A stretch of DNA of 64,000 bases from Symmetrospora coprosmae (taxonomy: Eukaryota; Basidiomycota; Cystobasidiomycetes; Symmetrosporaceae). This document shows, in pieces, positions 1 through 11,826 of this stretch (position 1 is the stretch's first letter; each line of letters starts with the position of its first letter). The stretch lies in assembly GCA_008802785.1 (NCBI GenBank), contig VUYT01000018.1, positions 310,001 through 374,000 on the forward strand, written 5' to 3'. The notes below the pieces were generated by a model that was not told the origin of the DNA, ran no database searches, and saw nothing but the letters and a program-made list of their open reading frames with translations. The translations under genes were made by a program, and so were the position numbers.

Positions 1-1139
1 CCTCGAGGCCGCCTTCTACAAGGAGGGTCTCGCCAGGTACAGCCCTTACGACTTCAAGGATGCCGACTACCCGGCTCCGGTTCCTCAGCGACTCGCTCAG
101 ATCGGCGCGCAGGAGGCCACCCACGTCACTGCTCTCGAGGGCATCCTCCGCTCGCTCGGCGTCGAGCCCACCAAGCCATGCGTGGGTTGCTGGCGACATC
201 AGTCGGAGCGAGCTCTTCTCAGGCTGATTTTCTTACCCGAATATAACAGACGTACGACTTTGGCTACAACAGCATTCAGACCTTCCTCGCTACCGCGAGC
301 ATCCTCGAGAGCGTTGGAGTATCGTGAGTTGAAGGCTGCTGCTCATTGTCCCTTCCTCGCTGACAACCTCTCCCGGTTTTTCAGCGCCTACCTCGGCAAG
401 GCCCCCCTCATCGACAGCAAGGCTTACCTGACTGCCGCCGGTGAGCTCCGTCTGCGCTGATCCTGCCGAGAAGGGACACCAGCTGATAGCTTTCGATTCA
501 TGCAGGTGCCATCCTCACCGTCGAGGCTCGCCACCAGGCTCTCATCTCTTCCTTCCAGGGCCAGGACGGCACTCCGTCGCCTTGTATGCCTCCTTTCTCC
601 TGTTCCTGTCTTGGTGATATGGCTCTGACTCTTCCGTTCCTCCAGTCGACACCCCTCTCCAGGGCTCGCAGGTCTTCTCGCTTGCCGCTCCCTTCCTCAA
701 GGAGTGCCCCTCGACCAACCCGACGCTTCCTTTCAAGAACTTTGCCGACCTCACCATCACCACGCAGACCCCGCAGATCGGCCAGCGTGTCGAGTTCACG
801 CTCCCGGAGACCAAGGGCGACGTCTACTTCCACTGTGCGTCACCCTTGGCCGCTTTGAACACGCTCGCTAGCTCGAGACTGACATCTTTCCTTGGATCTA
901 CTTCAGTCCTCAACGGCCTGAGCGACATCGCTGTCAAGTCCGACAACAACGGCGCTGTCCTCCCTGAGGGCGTCTCTGGCACCATCTACGTTGTTGCCAC
1001 CAACTCGGCTGCCGCGCCCAACGACGACAACACCATTGCCGGCCCTGCTCTCATTGTCCTCGCCAACCCGGACGCCACCTACAAGCTCCCCAAGGGTGTT
1101 ATGGGTCGCCAGCGACGAGCGATCGCCTTCAGCGCCTAA
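1..1139 (+). CDS. Ferritin-like domain protein, 5' end outside window
   Basis: Partial gene. Coding exons read as 1-181, 250-323, 385-440, 506-583, 646-834 and 907-1139, all joined in frame by GT-AG introns of 60-72 nt. The first visible exon (LEAAFYKEGL, then QIGAQEATHVTALEGIL) carries the Glu...Glu-x-x-His pattern of a ferritin-like four-helix bundle, as in the Ferritin_2 / Rds1 stress-protein family common in fungi. The next exons complete the helix bundle (EARHQALIS gives a second ExxH). The C-terminal half (residues roughly 130-250 of the visible part) looks like a beta-rich secreted domain. Family members are usually extracellular or wall-associated and stress- or nutrient-induced, often without proven metal chemistry. 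The signal peptide would lie upstream and cannot be checked. Protein ends at a TAA at 1137-1139. Confidence 0.8.
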
Positions 1140-1578
1140 GCGATGGCTTCGGCCACCCTTTGGCCTGCTCGTGACCCGCTCTTGCTGCTCTCCTCCTTTG
1201 TTCGCTTGCTACTCTTACGTCTAGGTCGACGATCATGACAATGTGTGAACTAGGGCTATACTGTGCTTGATTCGTGTCATTGTGTGCTGCGACGCAAAGC
1301 CTTTCCCTACCTCCGCGGCCTGACCTGGAAGAGTTCCTGGCAGACTGATGCGCTCACTAGGTACCGAGGATGACGACCTCTAGATACTCAGAAGGCTCCA
1401 TCTAGCGCGGTTCTGATCCAGGCATCGAGTTCCCCGAACATCCCCGCGGGCTTTGAGCTGCCAGTCACTGGGATCGCTTCGCGAGCCATGCTTTGCACGT
1501 GCCCTCCTCTTCGTCTGTCCAGCATGCATTCGACACGGTAGCAGAGACTCGCAAGGCATAGGCAGGGCAGCTGCGAGG
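1140..1578. other. Intergenic, ferritin-like to RAL2-like
   Basis: About 440 bases containing the 3' flank of the ferritin-like gene and the promoter of the next gene. I see no coding potential consistent with a conserved protein and no clear TATA box or repeat. Confidence 0.5.
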
Positions 1579-3999
1579 ATGAACACAATACCAAGCAACG
1601 GCTCGCTAGCAGCTACAGCAGCTGGCCCTGCTGCCGGCGCAAGATCTGCGCAGCCTCCGACGCAACAGCCACACAAGAGGGTCGGATCTTCGTCGACCTC
1701 AGGAGGGAGCGCCAACACCTTGGCGTGAGCTGCTGAGATTGCCTATGGCCTTCCTAAAGGAACCATCGACTGAGCCTGAGCTGCCACGCGCGCGACTGCT
1801 CGCCCGCAGGGATCTGCTGGCTTGCACGCGAAGATGCACGGGGACGGTCCCTCCTGCACTTGTGAGCGAGCGACCGACCGACCGACCAGGCACCCTGACT
1901 GCTCCAAGCGGCCTGATAGTTTCACTGACGCGTTGCTGCACTCTCTGTCATACAGGTCGGCTTCAGCTCGACGGTCATCGGGGACAAGCTCTATGTCTTT
2001 GGCGGCCGGCTCGTGCGGGTCCGACAGATGGTCAGCTCGCTCTTTGCGCTCGACCTGCAGACGCTCGTATGGGAGCAGCTTTGGCCTCGAGATGACATCG
2101 ACGGTCAGCCATCCTGCATCTCGGATGGACCGCAGCCTCGCTATTTCCACAGGTGCGCTCGGACCCGCGCGCCTGTCGCACAGTGGCCTCGATGTGCTGA
2201 TTGCTGTGCTGTTCGTTATGGGACAGCGCCGATGCCTGGGGAACAAAGCTCGTCATTTTCGGTGGAATGGGTCAGACGCTCGACGAGCAAGGGCACCCAC
2301 GTCAGGACTCTGGGCAGACGGAGAACGGCGGTTCCGACCCCAATCTCTCGGTCATGTCGGACGTGCTCGTCTTCGACACCGTCACCGGCGAATGGTCGTA
2401 CCCGCAGACGACGGTACGCGCCGGCATTGACGCCCCTCTTGCCCGGTACGCGCACTTGTCGGCCATCTCGAACGGCTGCCTCGTCATCCTTGGCGGGCAA
2501 GACATCTTGAACCGCTACATTGAGCAGCTGTCGTGCCTTGAGCTGGACAGCATGACGTACGTGCAGAACTCAGAGTGGAAGGGACACGCGGGGACGTACA
2601 GGAGCGTAGCCGTCTCTCGGACAACGAGCGTGCACCCAGGCGGCGCCGCTGGCCATGGGGCCAATGCCAACGGAAACGGGCGGGACAGAGGCTATTCGAC
2701 AGGGACCTACGACAGCAGTAACACGGCCATGTCGAATTCGGTACTTGATGAAGGACTCCAGCTTCCGTACTCGATTCCGGCTACGCCGGAGGAAGGCGTC
2801 TATCATTACAGCAACTACAACTTTGCTGAGGTGCGACGCGCGCTAGACCTCATCTCGGCGCCATCCGCGCCCGATTGGCGTTCGTCCGTTACTTCCTTGT
2901 CGGATCTCATGACGGGGACGCCATCGCTTCCTCCCGGTCTGCGGTTCCCGACAGCCTCCATGGTCGGGTCGCACCTCGTTCTTACGGGCACGCTCATCAC
3001 GCAGCAGGTGTCAAGCTTCGCCATCTGGACACTCGACCTGAGCAAGGCGACCCACTCGTCTGACGTTGCAGATGCGCCGAAACTCACCTGGGTTAAAATT
3101 GACGCTGGGCATGCTCTGAAGAGTGGGAGCTGGAATAGAGCCGTTGCGTGGAGGAACTCCGTCGTCATCCTTGGCGATCGCGACCGCGACATTGCAGTAG
3201 ACTACAACAGGCGGCAGAACAACTTTACGCACGTCGTATACGTTGACCTCGAGGTTCGCAACAGCGCCCTCTCATCTATACCACTTGTGCGTGCGCGGGC
3301 TGATGAGCATCTTTGCAGATGTTCGGGATATATCAGCCTCCTCCGCAGACTCTGCCTCTGGCGACGCAAGAATTCGGCCTGTCAATCCTGAATCAGCCCA
3401 TGCTTTCGGACTTTGACGTCATTTGCTCGGATGATGTGCGCCTGCCGTGTAGTCGCAAGGTGCTTGAAGACAACTGGCCGTGGTTCAAGACGGAGCTCGA
3501 GGCTAGCATAGCCCGCATCGAAGATGGTCTGCCACTGGTTGACGCGTCTTCTGCAAGCAATGGCACCAGTGCTGGGGTCTCGAACGGCACGGCCGAGCGA
3601 AGGGTGGATCTGCGGCAGCTTTATCTCCCAGAGAACAGCACCGTCGGGCTGGCGATCCTGCAGTACTTCTACAGCCACAATCTCATCACACCACTGCAGC
3701 ACCTCACGCCTGTCCTGGTGTCGATGCTCATCTTTGCGAGGGAATACGAGCTAGAGAACCTGCGCGCGCTGGTCGTGCATGCCCTGCATGGCTTGCTCAG
3801 CAGCAACCCGGCGAGCGCAGCAACAGTGTACGAGGCGGCGGCTCTTGCAGGTTGCATTGCGCTTCAGGCGCGAGCCCTCAAGATGATGATGAATGTGGGC
3901 GCCACTCCGACGAGAGAAATTGTGCGCAGGATCTGTGCTGACCTTCTGAAATGTCTTTCCAGGCCAATCCCAGGGCAAAACACCGTCCCGCCGCCATAG
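1579..3999 (+). CDS. ral2: RAL2-like kelch-repeat/BTB protein
   Basis: Five exons: 1579-1724, 1810-1861, 1956-2152, 2227-3253 and 3319-3999; predicted about 700 aa. After a Ser/Gln-rich N-terminus the sequence enters kelch blades: GDKLYVFGGRL, TKLVIFGGMG, CLVILGGQD and a later degenerate blade ending SVVILGDRD. The last exon begins FGIYQPPPQTLP and continues into a BTB/POZ-like domain (LSDFDVICSDDVRLPCSRKVL, then REYELENLRALV). Kelch followed by BTB in this order matches fission yeast Ral2 and its relatives, which act upstream of Ras1 in morphology and mating; related animal proteins (LZTR1) are CUL3 adaptors for Ras. Ras regulation or CUL3 recruitment here is inferred from family only. The splice 3254/3318 uses a GTTCGC donor, chosen because it restores the conserved VDLE-FGIYQPP junction. 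Start codon is the first ATG in frame with exon 1. Confidence 0.85.
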
Positions 4000-4372
4000 A
4001 CACGGCGCGGCGGCAGGCCTGACCGATATTGATGCCCTGTCTGACATCCGGACGCAGTAGCAGTGCAGCAGTCCCAACGTTGTTGTAATCCTGTAGGCTT
4101 TGTGCGCGACTCTGTGCTCCGTGCACGCGTGTACTTTTGCCACATTCCTCTGCGGGCTTCTTCGGGCAAATGCTGTTTACGCCTGTGCGACACTGATTCA
4201 CGTGCATTCAAGAGCATGCCTGGACCGCACCGAGTACCCTATGTAGAGCGGACTCTGACTCCCATCGCGCACTTACACTTCGAGTGCTGCACAGTCGATG
4301 TGCATGCAGGACAGCTGAGGAAGCGTGACACTGGCAGCGCTGAGCATCAACCACAGCCCCGTCAACGCAGCC
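4000..4372. other. Intergenic, RAL2-like to EXO1
   Basis: About 370 bases between two same-strand genes; terminator/3' flank of RAL2-like and promoter of EXO1. No additional feature recognised. Confidence 0.5.
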
Positions 4373-7300
4373 ATGGGAATCCAGGGCCTCCTCCCCCTGC
4401 TCAAGGAGTGCCAGGAAGCGAGCCATATCAAGGAGTTCAAGGTGAGGCCGGCTGGACTGGGCAGCGCTGTGCCAAGCTGTATGATGCGATGCTCTGCTCC
4501 ATGCTCGTGGTGCAGCTGACGCCGTTTCCCCATCTCGACGGCCGCAACTGACACCGCGGCTGACCCTGCCATTCCGGTCCCTGCCCTGCGTGCGCATCAA
4601 ACAGGGCCAGACGCTGGCTATTGACGCGTATGTATGGCTGCACAGAGGCGCCTATGGGTGTGCGCAGGTGCGTCTGGCGCGACCTGTGATGCCTTGTGCC
4701 AGCGGTGCGGCTGACAGACAAGCACACTCTGGCCCGGAACCCTCAGGAGATCGCAACAGGACAGCAGACTGTCAAATGTGAGCTACAGTCGCGTCCCCGA
4801 CATCGTACAACGTGCAGGACCTGTTTGCTGAAGCGGGGGAGCGCCTCACTCAGACGTCAAATATGCCATGCATCGGATCCGCCTGCTTCGCCACTTTGGA
4901 GTGACTCCCTTCGTCGTGTTTGACGGCGGCTTACTGCCCAGCAAGATGGGAACCGAGACTGATCGCGAATCGTGAGTGAACCACCCTCTTGCCCCATTGT
5001 CTGGCATTCCGCTGCTCCTGCCCAGGCGCCGGACCTTTCGCCTGACGCTTCCCCACTTGCGTGCAGACGGCGAAACGAAGCGTTGTCGAAAGCGAACGCG
5101 CTAGTTGTTGAAGGCAAAGCGGCTCAGGCACGAGACTTTTACGTCAAGGCTGTCGACGTGACGCCGCAGATGGCATACCAGCTAATCAAGGTGGGCGGCG
5201 AACTAGACAGGGCAAGACTCACGAGCTCGCCTGACGCCATCTACCGGTCCGCCGCTGCTGCCCTCCCACATCACAGGCTCTTATTGCCGAAGACGTCGCC
5301 TACATTGTGGCGCCCTACGAAGCGGACGCTCAGCTGGCGTACCTCGAGAAGAAAGGCATTGTTGACGGCATCATCACGGAAGACAGCGACCTCCTCGTCT
5401 TCGGTTGCAAGCAAGTTCTGTTCAAGCTGGACGGGGAGGGCACATGCACAGTCATACGACGCGACAACTTTACGCGATGCAAGGAGTTCAGCTTCTCGGG
5501 ATGGACGGATGCAGAGTTCCGACAGTGCGGCAACGGCCCGTCCGCTCCCGATACGTTGAACAACCTCGCTAACAGGCTTAACTCGTCAACTTTGCAGGAT
5601 GGCCATCTTATCCGGCTGCGACTATCTCGACAGCATCCAAGGGCTCGGCATCAAGACGTCGCACCGCCTGATACGCAAGTACAAGACGGCCGACAAAGTC
5701 ATCAAGTTCTTGCGTCTCGAAGGGCAGCTGCGCGTCCCTCGGGATTACGACACGGAGTTCAGGCGCGCCGAGTGGACCTTCCTGCACCAGCGCGTCTTTT
5801 GCCCGGAGGCGGGTCACCTCGTCCACCTTGAGCCCCTCCCTGCGCACCTAGGGCCGCAGAGCGAGGCGCTCCAGTACGTCGGCGAGGACCTGGTACCGGA
5901 GGTTGCACAGGGCGTGGCTAGAGGCGAGCTCTGCCCGATGAGCAAAGCCAAAATGATCGATATCGCGCCAAATGCGGATGTGCTTTCGGCGCAGCCTGGC
6001 CAACTGCGTGCAGCAGCAGCAGCAGCTACGGCCGACAAGTCCATCAAAGACTACTTCAAGCGAGCCTTGCCTGCTCAGAAGAAGCTCGCTCGTCCAGCTC
6101 TGCGTGAAGGGAACAGGAATGCTAGCACGTCGAATCTATTCAGCACGAGCGTAAAGAAAGAAGGCTCGCCTATACCAGGTGGCCCGCTCGTCAAGAGCCG
6201 GTTCTTCTTCGCTGGGGCGGGGGGCCAGGCGGGTGCAACATCAACAAGCAAAGTGGCAGGACCGAGCACGAGCAGCGGGAACCTCGAGATGCCATCCGGT
6301 CCAGGCGACAGTCCCACTGAACCCCTTCTTCTCGATGAGGTAGAAATGGAGGAGGACGCGCAGGTCTTCCTCATGGCCGAGACCATGTCGCAGGCTGCCG
6401 ATGCGCAAGCGCTCGATGCGGAACACCTGCAAAGTACAGAGGCGTCGCTCAGAGCCGGTAACGACGAAGTCAGTAAGCCGGGACCGCCACGGTCCTCAAC
6501 TCCAACACGTCCGATCTCACCGAGGGAGCCGCTTTCAGACGCTGGATTCTCGCATATCTCGAGTCCTGGCAACGCCTCGCAGCGGGGAAGTGCACGAAAG
6601 CGGGGCAGCCTGACTCGACAGGCCAAATTCGACGACAGCGGTTTCGACGAGAACCTGCCCGAGTCGGACCAGGCGCAGTTCCTGAGGAGCCCGAGACCGT
6701 CCGGCGGGAAGGCAGGGAAGGTCAAAGTCGAGCGTGTGTCGGCTCACAATGCCCGTGAAGGCCATACATCCTCGCAAGATCCCATCAACCTGTCTGACCT
6801 CTCCTCGCCAGAGGCCGGGCCGTCAAAAGCCCGTGAGCATGCGGGCCGGATGATGACAGCCAAGGTGGAGCCGCTTCGATCGCCAGGCAGGAAAGCGATA
6901 AAGCGGCGGCCGAAGAGGAGGAGAGATAGTATCGAGAGCTCCTGGACGAGCGATCCGATCACTCCCGACGAGGACGAGGCCGGGTTTGCGGGCGCTGACA
7001 CGCTCGGGCAGAGCGGGGCACAGGAGGACCAGCGGTCAGGGAGCGCTGTGGCAGGGCCAGCCCCACAAGGCAAAGCACGAAAGGCGCCCAAGCCGGCCAA
7101 GCGCAAGTCGCGTGAGCTAACGTCGGAGGAGATTGAGGAGGAGCGAGCAGCGAGCATGGAGATGGACAGCGCGCTCTCCTCGGTAGTGGCCGGCTGGCGA
7201 GCCAGGTATTCGAATCCGATGCCGGGTCAGGCGGTGAGTGAGCACAACGTTGCACGAGATCGGTTCACACACTGACGCCCGATCTTGCTCGGCGCAGTCT

Positions 7301-7705
7301 GCAGCGAAGAGGAAGAGAGTTTCGCTCGCCTCGACACCGTCCACTCGTGCTCCGTCAATGACCCCATCGGCATCCGTCGCCGCGCCCTCGGTGGGCTCTC
7401 GACCCAAGCCACCCGGACGCTCAAAGTCGGCTCTTGCGCCGGCATCGCCAACACGAATCGGTAGTGTGGCCGCAGCCTCGTATCTGCAAATGCGGGTAGG
7501 CCGGCCATACGGTGCAGCGAGTCAGCAAGCTCGCCGTGTCGCATCACCCCCGGTGGTCATGGACGTCGATGACGACGATGTAATTGACGACAACGACGAC
7601 CTCCTGCCGGCTGACCTCGTGCAATCAGCCACATTCGTCTCGACGTCCACCGCGCGGAAACTTGAGAGCTTCCGCTGCCGGCCGAGCCCTTTCCCTGCAT
7701 CATGA
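4373..7705 (+). CDS. EXO1: Exonuclease 1, XPG/FEN1-family 5'-3' DNA exonuclease
   Basis: Eight exons: 4373-4441, 4605-4667, 4747-4777 (31 nt), 4854-4971, 5067-5190, 5277-5524, 5598-7233, 7298-7705; about 898 aa. N-terminus MGIQGLLPLLKECQ is the XPG N-domain start. Active-site acidic residues are all in place: AIDAYVWLHR, FVVFDGG, YEADAQLAYLE, ITEDSDLLVFGC and ILSGCDYLDSIQGLG followed by the helix-hairpin-helix. This gives a complete catalytic core over about residues 1-330. The remaining roughly 570 residues are disordered, Ser/Pro/Lys-rich, and include a KSIKDYF stretch resembling a degenerate PCNA-binding motif. EXO1 resects DNA ends in homologous recombination, excises mismatched strands with MutS/MutL and acts in the nucleus. 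Unambiguous as a family member; the tail is variable in fungi. Confidence 0.96.
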
Positions 7706-8811
7706 GGGGAGCCCAGCGATCCTGTCAGTGTAGTCGAAGACAATCCGTCGGCTCCGTAAGCGCGGGCGCCGCCTGCCGAGGCCATTGATGACAGGTTTCT
7801 TGCATCCATTGACGTGAAATGCTTGAGACGCAGTCTTTATCTTGTAGCGGCGAGATTATCAGCCCTCTTTCCACCCGCTTTCTATCCGTGTCTCGCGCCC
7901 CGCGCCTTTGTTGTAGATCGAACAGTTGACAGGCAGCCCCTGCCCTGCAGAGTGCAGCTAGATGAGACGAGCAGGGTCCCCGACCTGCAATGCATGCCCG
8001 TGTCTTGCTCTTGCCCGTCTGTCCCTGCACCTCGCGGGCTGTTCGCTCAACCTGGCGATCATGAAAGTGAGCAAGCGATGCAGGGTGACGAGGATTAAGC
8101 GACAGCACCGGGCTGTGTTTCAAGGGGACCACAAAAGATCTACATCTACAAGCGATCCAAGCAATCAAGAAGTGGTAGCCAGACCTGGACTATAGCTACA
8201 GCTGAACGAACTACGGAGACTGCGATGACTTGGGATTTTGCGACTATTGCGTACGGATTGGAACGTATGGCGAGGGACTGCTGCAGCGAGGAATGCGAAC
8301 TATGTACGGAAGAAACGGGGAATGGCGCCTGGACAGACAAGAAGTCAAGAGGGACAACAGCGGGAAAGCGGGTCGGCGATATGTCGAAATGGGCGGGTGG
8401 AGAGGCCATCGCGTCGGCCATCACCTCGGAATGCGATGAATGGCCGCTGTCTTTGGCCGAGACGAGGAAGTATGGTGCGGTGGTCATGACTCTGAGGCCT
8501 GCCGCGGCTGCCAGAGCCACGGAAAGGGCAGGGCGGTCTGCGGTGGTGAGCACTTGCCAAGTTGGGGGTGGTGTAGATTCCCGTGCTTGGTAGTTGAGAC
8601 GGCCAGGGAATGGTGCGTGTGTGCGTGCGTACCTATCGTCGTGTCACGAGGCGGTCTGATGTTATTGCGTGTCGTAGGCGCAGGCTAAGGGGCCTTGTCG
8701 CCTGGACTGTTCTGTTGTACTTTTCTGTGTTACTTGTTACTGATTGTCGTTTCTGTTTTTTTCGCGTCGTGGCGTCTGTTCATCTGCTATGCCCTGTCCT
8801 GTCAGACAGCC
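7706..8811. other. Intergenic between convergent EXO1 and an orphan gene
   Basis: About 1.1 kb holding the 3' ends of EXO1 (+) and of the minus-strand gene that stops at 8812. A T-rich stretch at about 8699-8770 may contribute to 3' end formation of the minus gene. Open frames here have no recognisable domain and look like chance frames in GC-rich DNA. Confidence 0.45.
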
Positions 8812-10176
8812 TCATGCCGTGTGCACGACCACCGTCATCCTCCCGTTGCTAGGGATGGTCGCCCAATCCGCACCGGTGGGGAAGAGCGAGATGTGCTCAA
8901 TGCCAAGCCCGACGTCCGAGAGGCGCAGGCGGCGCTGGACATCTGCCTTGATCTGCTCCTCGAAGGTGGGGCCATCCTGCTCGACCATGCGAGACGCCGC
9001 CGTAGCCGTGTTGCGGTCCCAGAGCGAGGACATCGTGGAAGTGGACGATGCGGACCCGGAGGACGTCCAGGAGCTCGCAGACGCAAGCGAAGTCGAGAAC
9101 GTAAGGCCGGGAAGGACGGTCGAGCGCGGCGTGGCCGGCGAGCCTCCGACGGAATTGGCGAAGCTGCTGGCGGCGTCGTCGTCGCTGGGCGCCGAGGCTA
9201 AGTGCATGTCGGGTGAGTCGGCGACAAGAATGTCTAGGTCAATGCTGCGCATATCGCGGGAGCTGCTCGATGCGCTCGGGCTCGGGCTCCCCGGCGCGGC
9301 GTCCCCGTCAATCTCCATGTCCATGTCGAGCGCCTCGAGCTCGGTCGCAACGTCGCTGTGCGCCTGTGCCAGCTCGTCGGCCTGCGCGAATGCCGCGCGC
9401 GTGAAGATGCCTAGGTGCTGGATGGCTGGGCTGCTCTTGAACCGCTTCCCGCTCGAGCCTGTGCGCGCCGAGTCCCCGGCAAGTGATACGCTGCCCGCGG
9501 AGGAGCCGGGCGAGGTCGCACAGCGCTTGCGCTTGCCGTGCTCCTGCCCATACCGAGTGAGCGGCGTGGCAGGCGAGGGGCACAGCCGTGCCCGCGGGTG
9601 AAGCAGCGGTGAACCGGGTGGGGCAAGATAGCACGCTGGAAGGAGCGAAGGCAGGATGGCGACAGACGGGAGGAGGGCCGTCCTCTTTCTGTTCTGAGAG
9701 CAGCAGTAGACGCCTGCGTCCGCCGCTGTGGTCTGCATGTCCTGCTCCTCGAGGCCATCCGACATGTAGTCGTACTCGAAGGTGGATCGCCAGGGGCCAG
9801 CTGCTGCCTGCTTCACGTCGTAGCGCAAGGGAATGAGAGGCGGAGAGGGAGCGAGGAAGGCGCTGGGAGCCAGCGAGGGCAGTAAAGGTGAGCTGACGGT
9901 ACGCTGATGCGGCTTGCTCGCCGGGCAAGGCGATGGGCAGGCCGAGGACGAAGGCGACGATGGGACGGAGAATGCGGAGCCGGGAGAGGACGACCAGCGA
10001 CTGCGAGAGGGGGTGATGCTGCCTGTGAGCGACATTGTCGGTGCCACCAGAGGCGAGTCGGAGAGGTGCTGTGGGAAGGGCGAGGCATCATCGCCAAGGG
10101 TGAAGCCGAGACCGACGGGAAAGGGACGGCTCGCTGGAGTGTTGTCGGGCGTGCGTGGAGTGATAAACGTGTGCAT
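8812..10176 (-). CDS. Unrecognised Ser/Pro/Ala-rich protein
   Basis: Single open frame of 454 codons. I do not recognise a domain. The N-terminal ~110 residues are Ser/Pro-rich (TPDNTPASRPFP, SLTGSITPSRSRWSSSP), suggesting phosphorylation and disorder; a central part has the acidic EYDYMSDGLEEQDM; residues about 220-270 contain the basic patches GQEHGKRKRC and SSGKRFKSSP that could be nuclear localisation signals; the C-terminal third is Ser/Asp-rich and ends in a more ordered tail with FEEQIKADVQRRLRL and ISLFPTGADWATIP. The middle (about residues 155-205, Pro/Leu-rich) reads less like protein and may be an unspliced intron, but I could not find a convincing donor. Composition suggests a nuclear regulatory protein; that is inference only. 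It has an unusually long non-coding upstream region, often seen with regulated genes. Confidence 0.6.
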   Translation of the reverse strand: MHTFITPRTPDNTPASRPFPVGLGFTLGDDASPFPQHLSDSPLVAPTMSLTGSITPSRSRWSSSPGSAFSVPSSPSSSACPSPCPASKPHQRTVSSPLLPSLAPSAFLAPSPPLIPLRYDVKQAAAGPWRSTFEYDYMSDGLEEQDMQTTAADAGVYCCSQNRKRTALLPSVAILPSLLPACYLAPPGSPLLHPRARLCPSPATPLTRYGQEHGKRKRCATSPGSSAGSVSLAGDSARTGSSGKRFKSSPAIQHLGIFTRAAFAQADELAQAHSDVATELEALDMDMEIDGDAAPGSPSPSASSSSRDMRSIDLDILVADSPDMHLASAPSDDDAASSFANSVGGSPATPRSTVLPGLTFSTSLASASSWTSSGSASSTSTMSSLWDRNTATAASRMVEQDGPTFEEQIKADVQRRLRLSDVGLGIEHISLFPTGADWATIPSNGRMTVVVHTA

Positions 10177-11826
10177 TGCAGGCTATGAGGGTGGAGATGG
10201 CTGGGAGGTGGCGTTGCGATATGAATGATGAGAGGCGTCCGCTATATCTCTGCCAGACCGAAGCAAGATGTGGGGCACTCGCTCAGACGAAGAAGAGGAG
10301 AGAAAGACGAGCGGATGGGGTGTGTGGGCCGTGATGAGAGTCCAGAATCGACCAGCTGGCGTCACGGTGTGCAGCGCTGCCTTGCTCCGTGCGACGAATT
10401 TGACCTTGCCACAGAGGAAGTCCGAGACCGGACCAAGAAGCCAAAATTCAAGATTACGGTAGATGAGGAACGGATTGCGAGTGTGTGGATACTGCGGGAG
10501 AGCATGGATGTGGGCATGAGTCAGCTGATTATGCCTTGTTTCGCGTGTCCCCGCACGATGGGCAGCTCCAAACGCCACCCGCAGTGGGGGCGGTCTAGGC
10601 CTTTGCGTGCGACTCGCGGAGGGAGGACCGGGACCCACGGACACTCGCCTCGACGCGGATCTGGGAAAATGTGCGATACTACTGTTTAAAACCTGTGGGT
10701 CTTGGTGTGCTGCTGGTGGCTACCGAGCTTTCCGCAGTGGTTGTGCTGGTGCTGCTTGTGCTGCTTGTGCCGCTGACTTTATGCTGATGCTGCGTGCGGT
10801 GTGCGGTATTTTGAAGCCTCGAGGGCGGAGGCGACGCGTCTCGACTGGCGCTGACTGACGCTTAAATGAGGTATGCAGCAGAGGGAGGGAGGGAGGGACG
10901 AGAGAGAGCGTGGATGAGGACTGGGTGGGATGGTTGACGACGTCCAAGAAGGGTATGGGGAGAGTGCAGATACTGTCAAGAAGGGAGGGGATGGGTGTAT
11001 CCTCTATGTGGGATGGGAGAGAGGGCAACCCGTTCTTGCGATCCTGCGGCGCGACGTCGACCGACGTCTGCTGGACCCGCTCGGACCATGCACAGCGACG
11101 TCTACGCTGTATAGAAGAAGTAGCAGAGTAGTGACAGTGCACAATGACGCTACCGTTGCTGTGAAAGAGCATTGCTCGTGCTGCTATGCGCATTCTATAC
11201 GGCACAGACTGCCAGTGCTGCGCGTTGATCCGCAGTGACGCTCCACGGATCTCGCCATTGTCTGCATCCAAAGGCGACTGAACAACGCGGCATGCCACAC
11301 CGGGAGCTGATGAACTCTGTACGGTACCGCAGCTGATGAGTGCACGGCGGACGGCAGTGCTGGACATGCCATGCCACCACAGCACCGGAGGGACAGCAAC
11401 CGCCGGTCTGAATGGCCTCATCGCAAAGGCCTTTTTATACGAGGCTGGAGGGGAGGGCAAAGGACAGGCCCGGTTGCCATTCCAGCACGACAAGCATGCG
11501 CGGGCGCGGTGGGCGAATTCGAAGACTTGGGGCCGTCCTGTACTAATGAATCACTTGCGCCGTGGGCGCGCACGCGGTGGCACCGGCTCGCAGCACGGCT
11601 CGGCGGGATTCACCGTAACGATAGGAACGAGTGTGACAAAGGAGCAGCAGCAGCAGCAGCGATGCGCAACGAGAACAACGAATCTAGGAGGAGGAACGAG
11701 ATAGAAGGAGGCGAGTATCCGTACGAAGTGTCCGTCCCTTGGGCTGCGCTCAAGCAGCGGACTACAGGGGCTTAGATGGCTCGCTGTCGGGCAACAGGTG
11801 CTTGCATGGCATGGAAGGAAGACCCT
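10177..11826. other. Long intergenic / upstream regulatory region
   Basis: About 1.65 kb between the orphan gene (start at 10176, -) and the end of the GPI protein gene (-). On the minus strand it is pyrimidine-rich at 10875-10905 (GGGA repeats on the plus strand), typical of fungal promoters and 5' leaders, and has a GATATAGC box near 10245-10255, about 70 bases before the orphan start codon. A 257-codon minus frame at 10720-11493 is Ser/Pro/Arg-rich and shows no domain; I treat it as non-coding. Confidence 0.45.

Noticed and set aside
3297-3318. 22-nt intron in the RAL2-like gene
   Set aside because: Too short to splice; the 65-nt alternative 3254-3318 restores a conserved junction.
10720-11493. 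257-codon minus-strand frame between the orphan and GPI genes
   Set aside because: Arg/Ser/Pro-rich, no domain, no splice partners; long chance frames are expected at this GC content.
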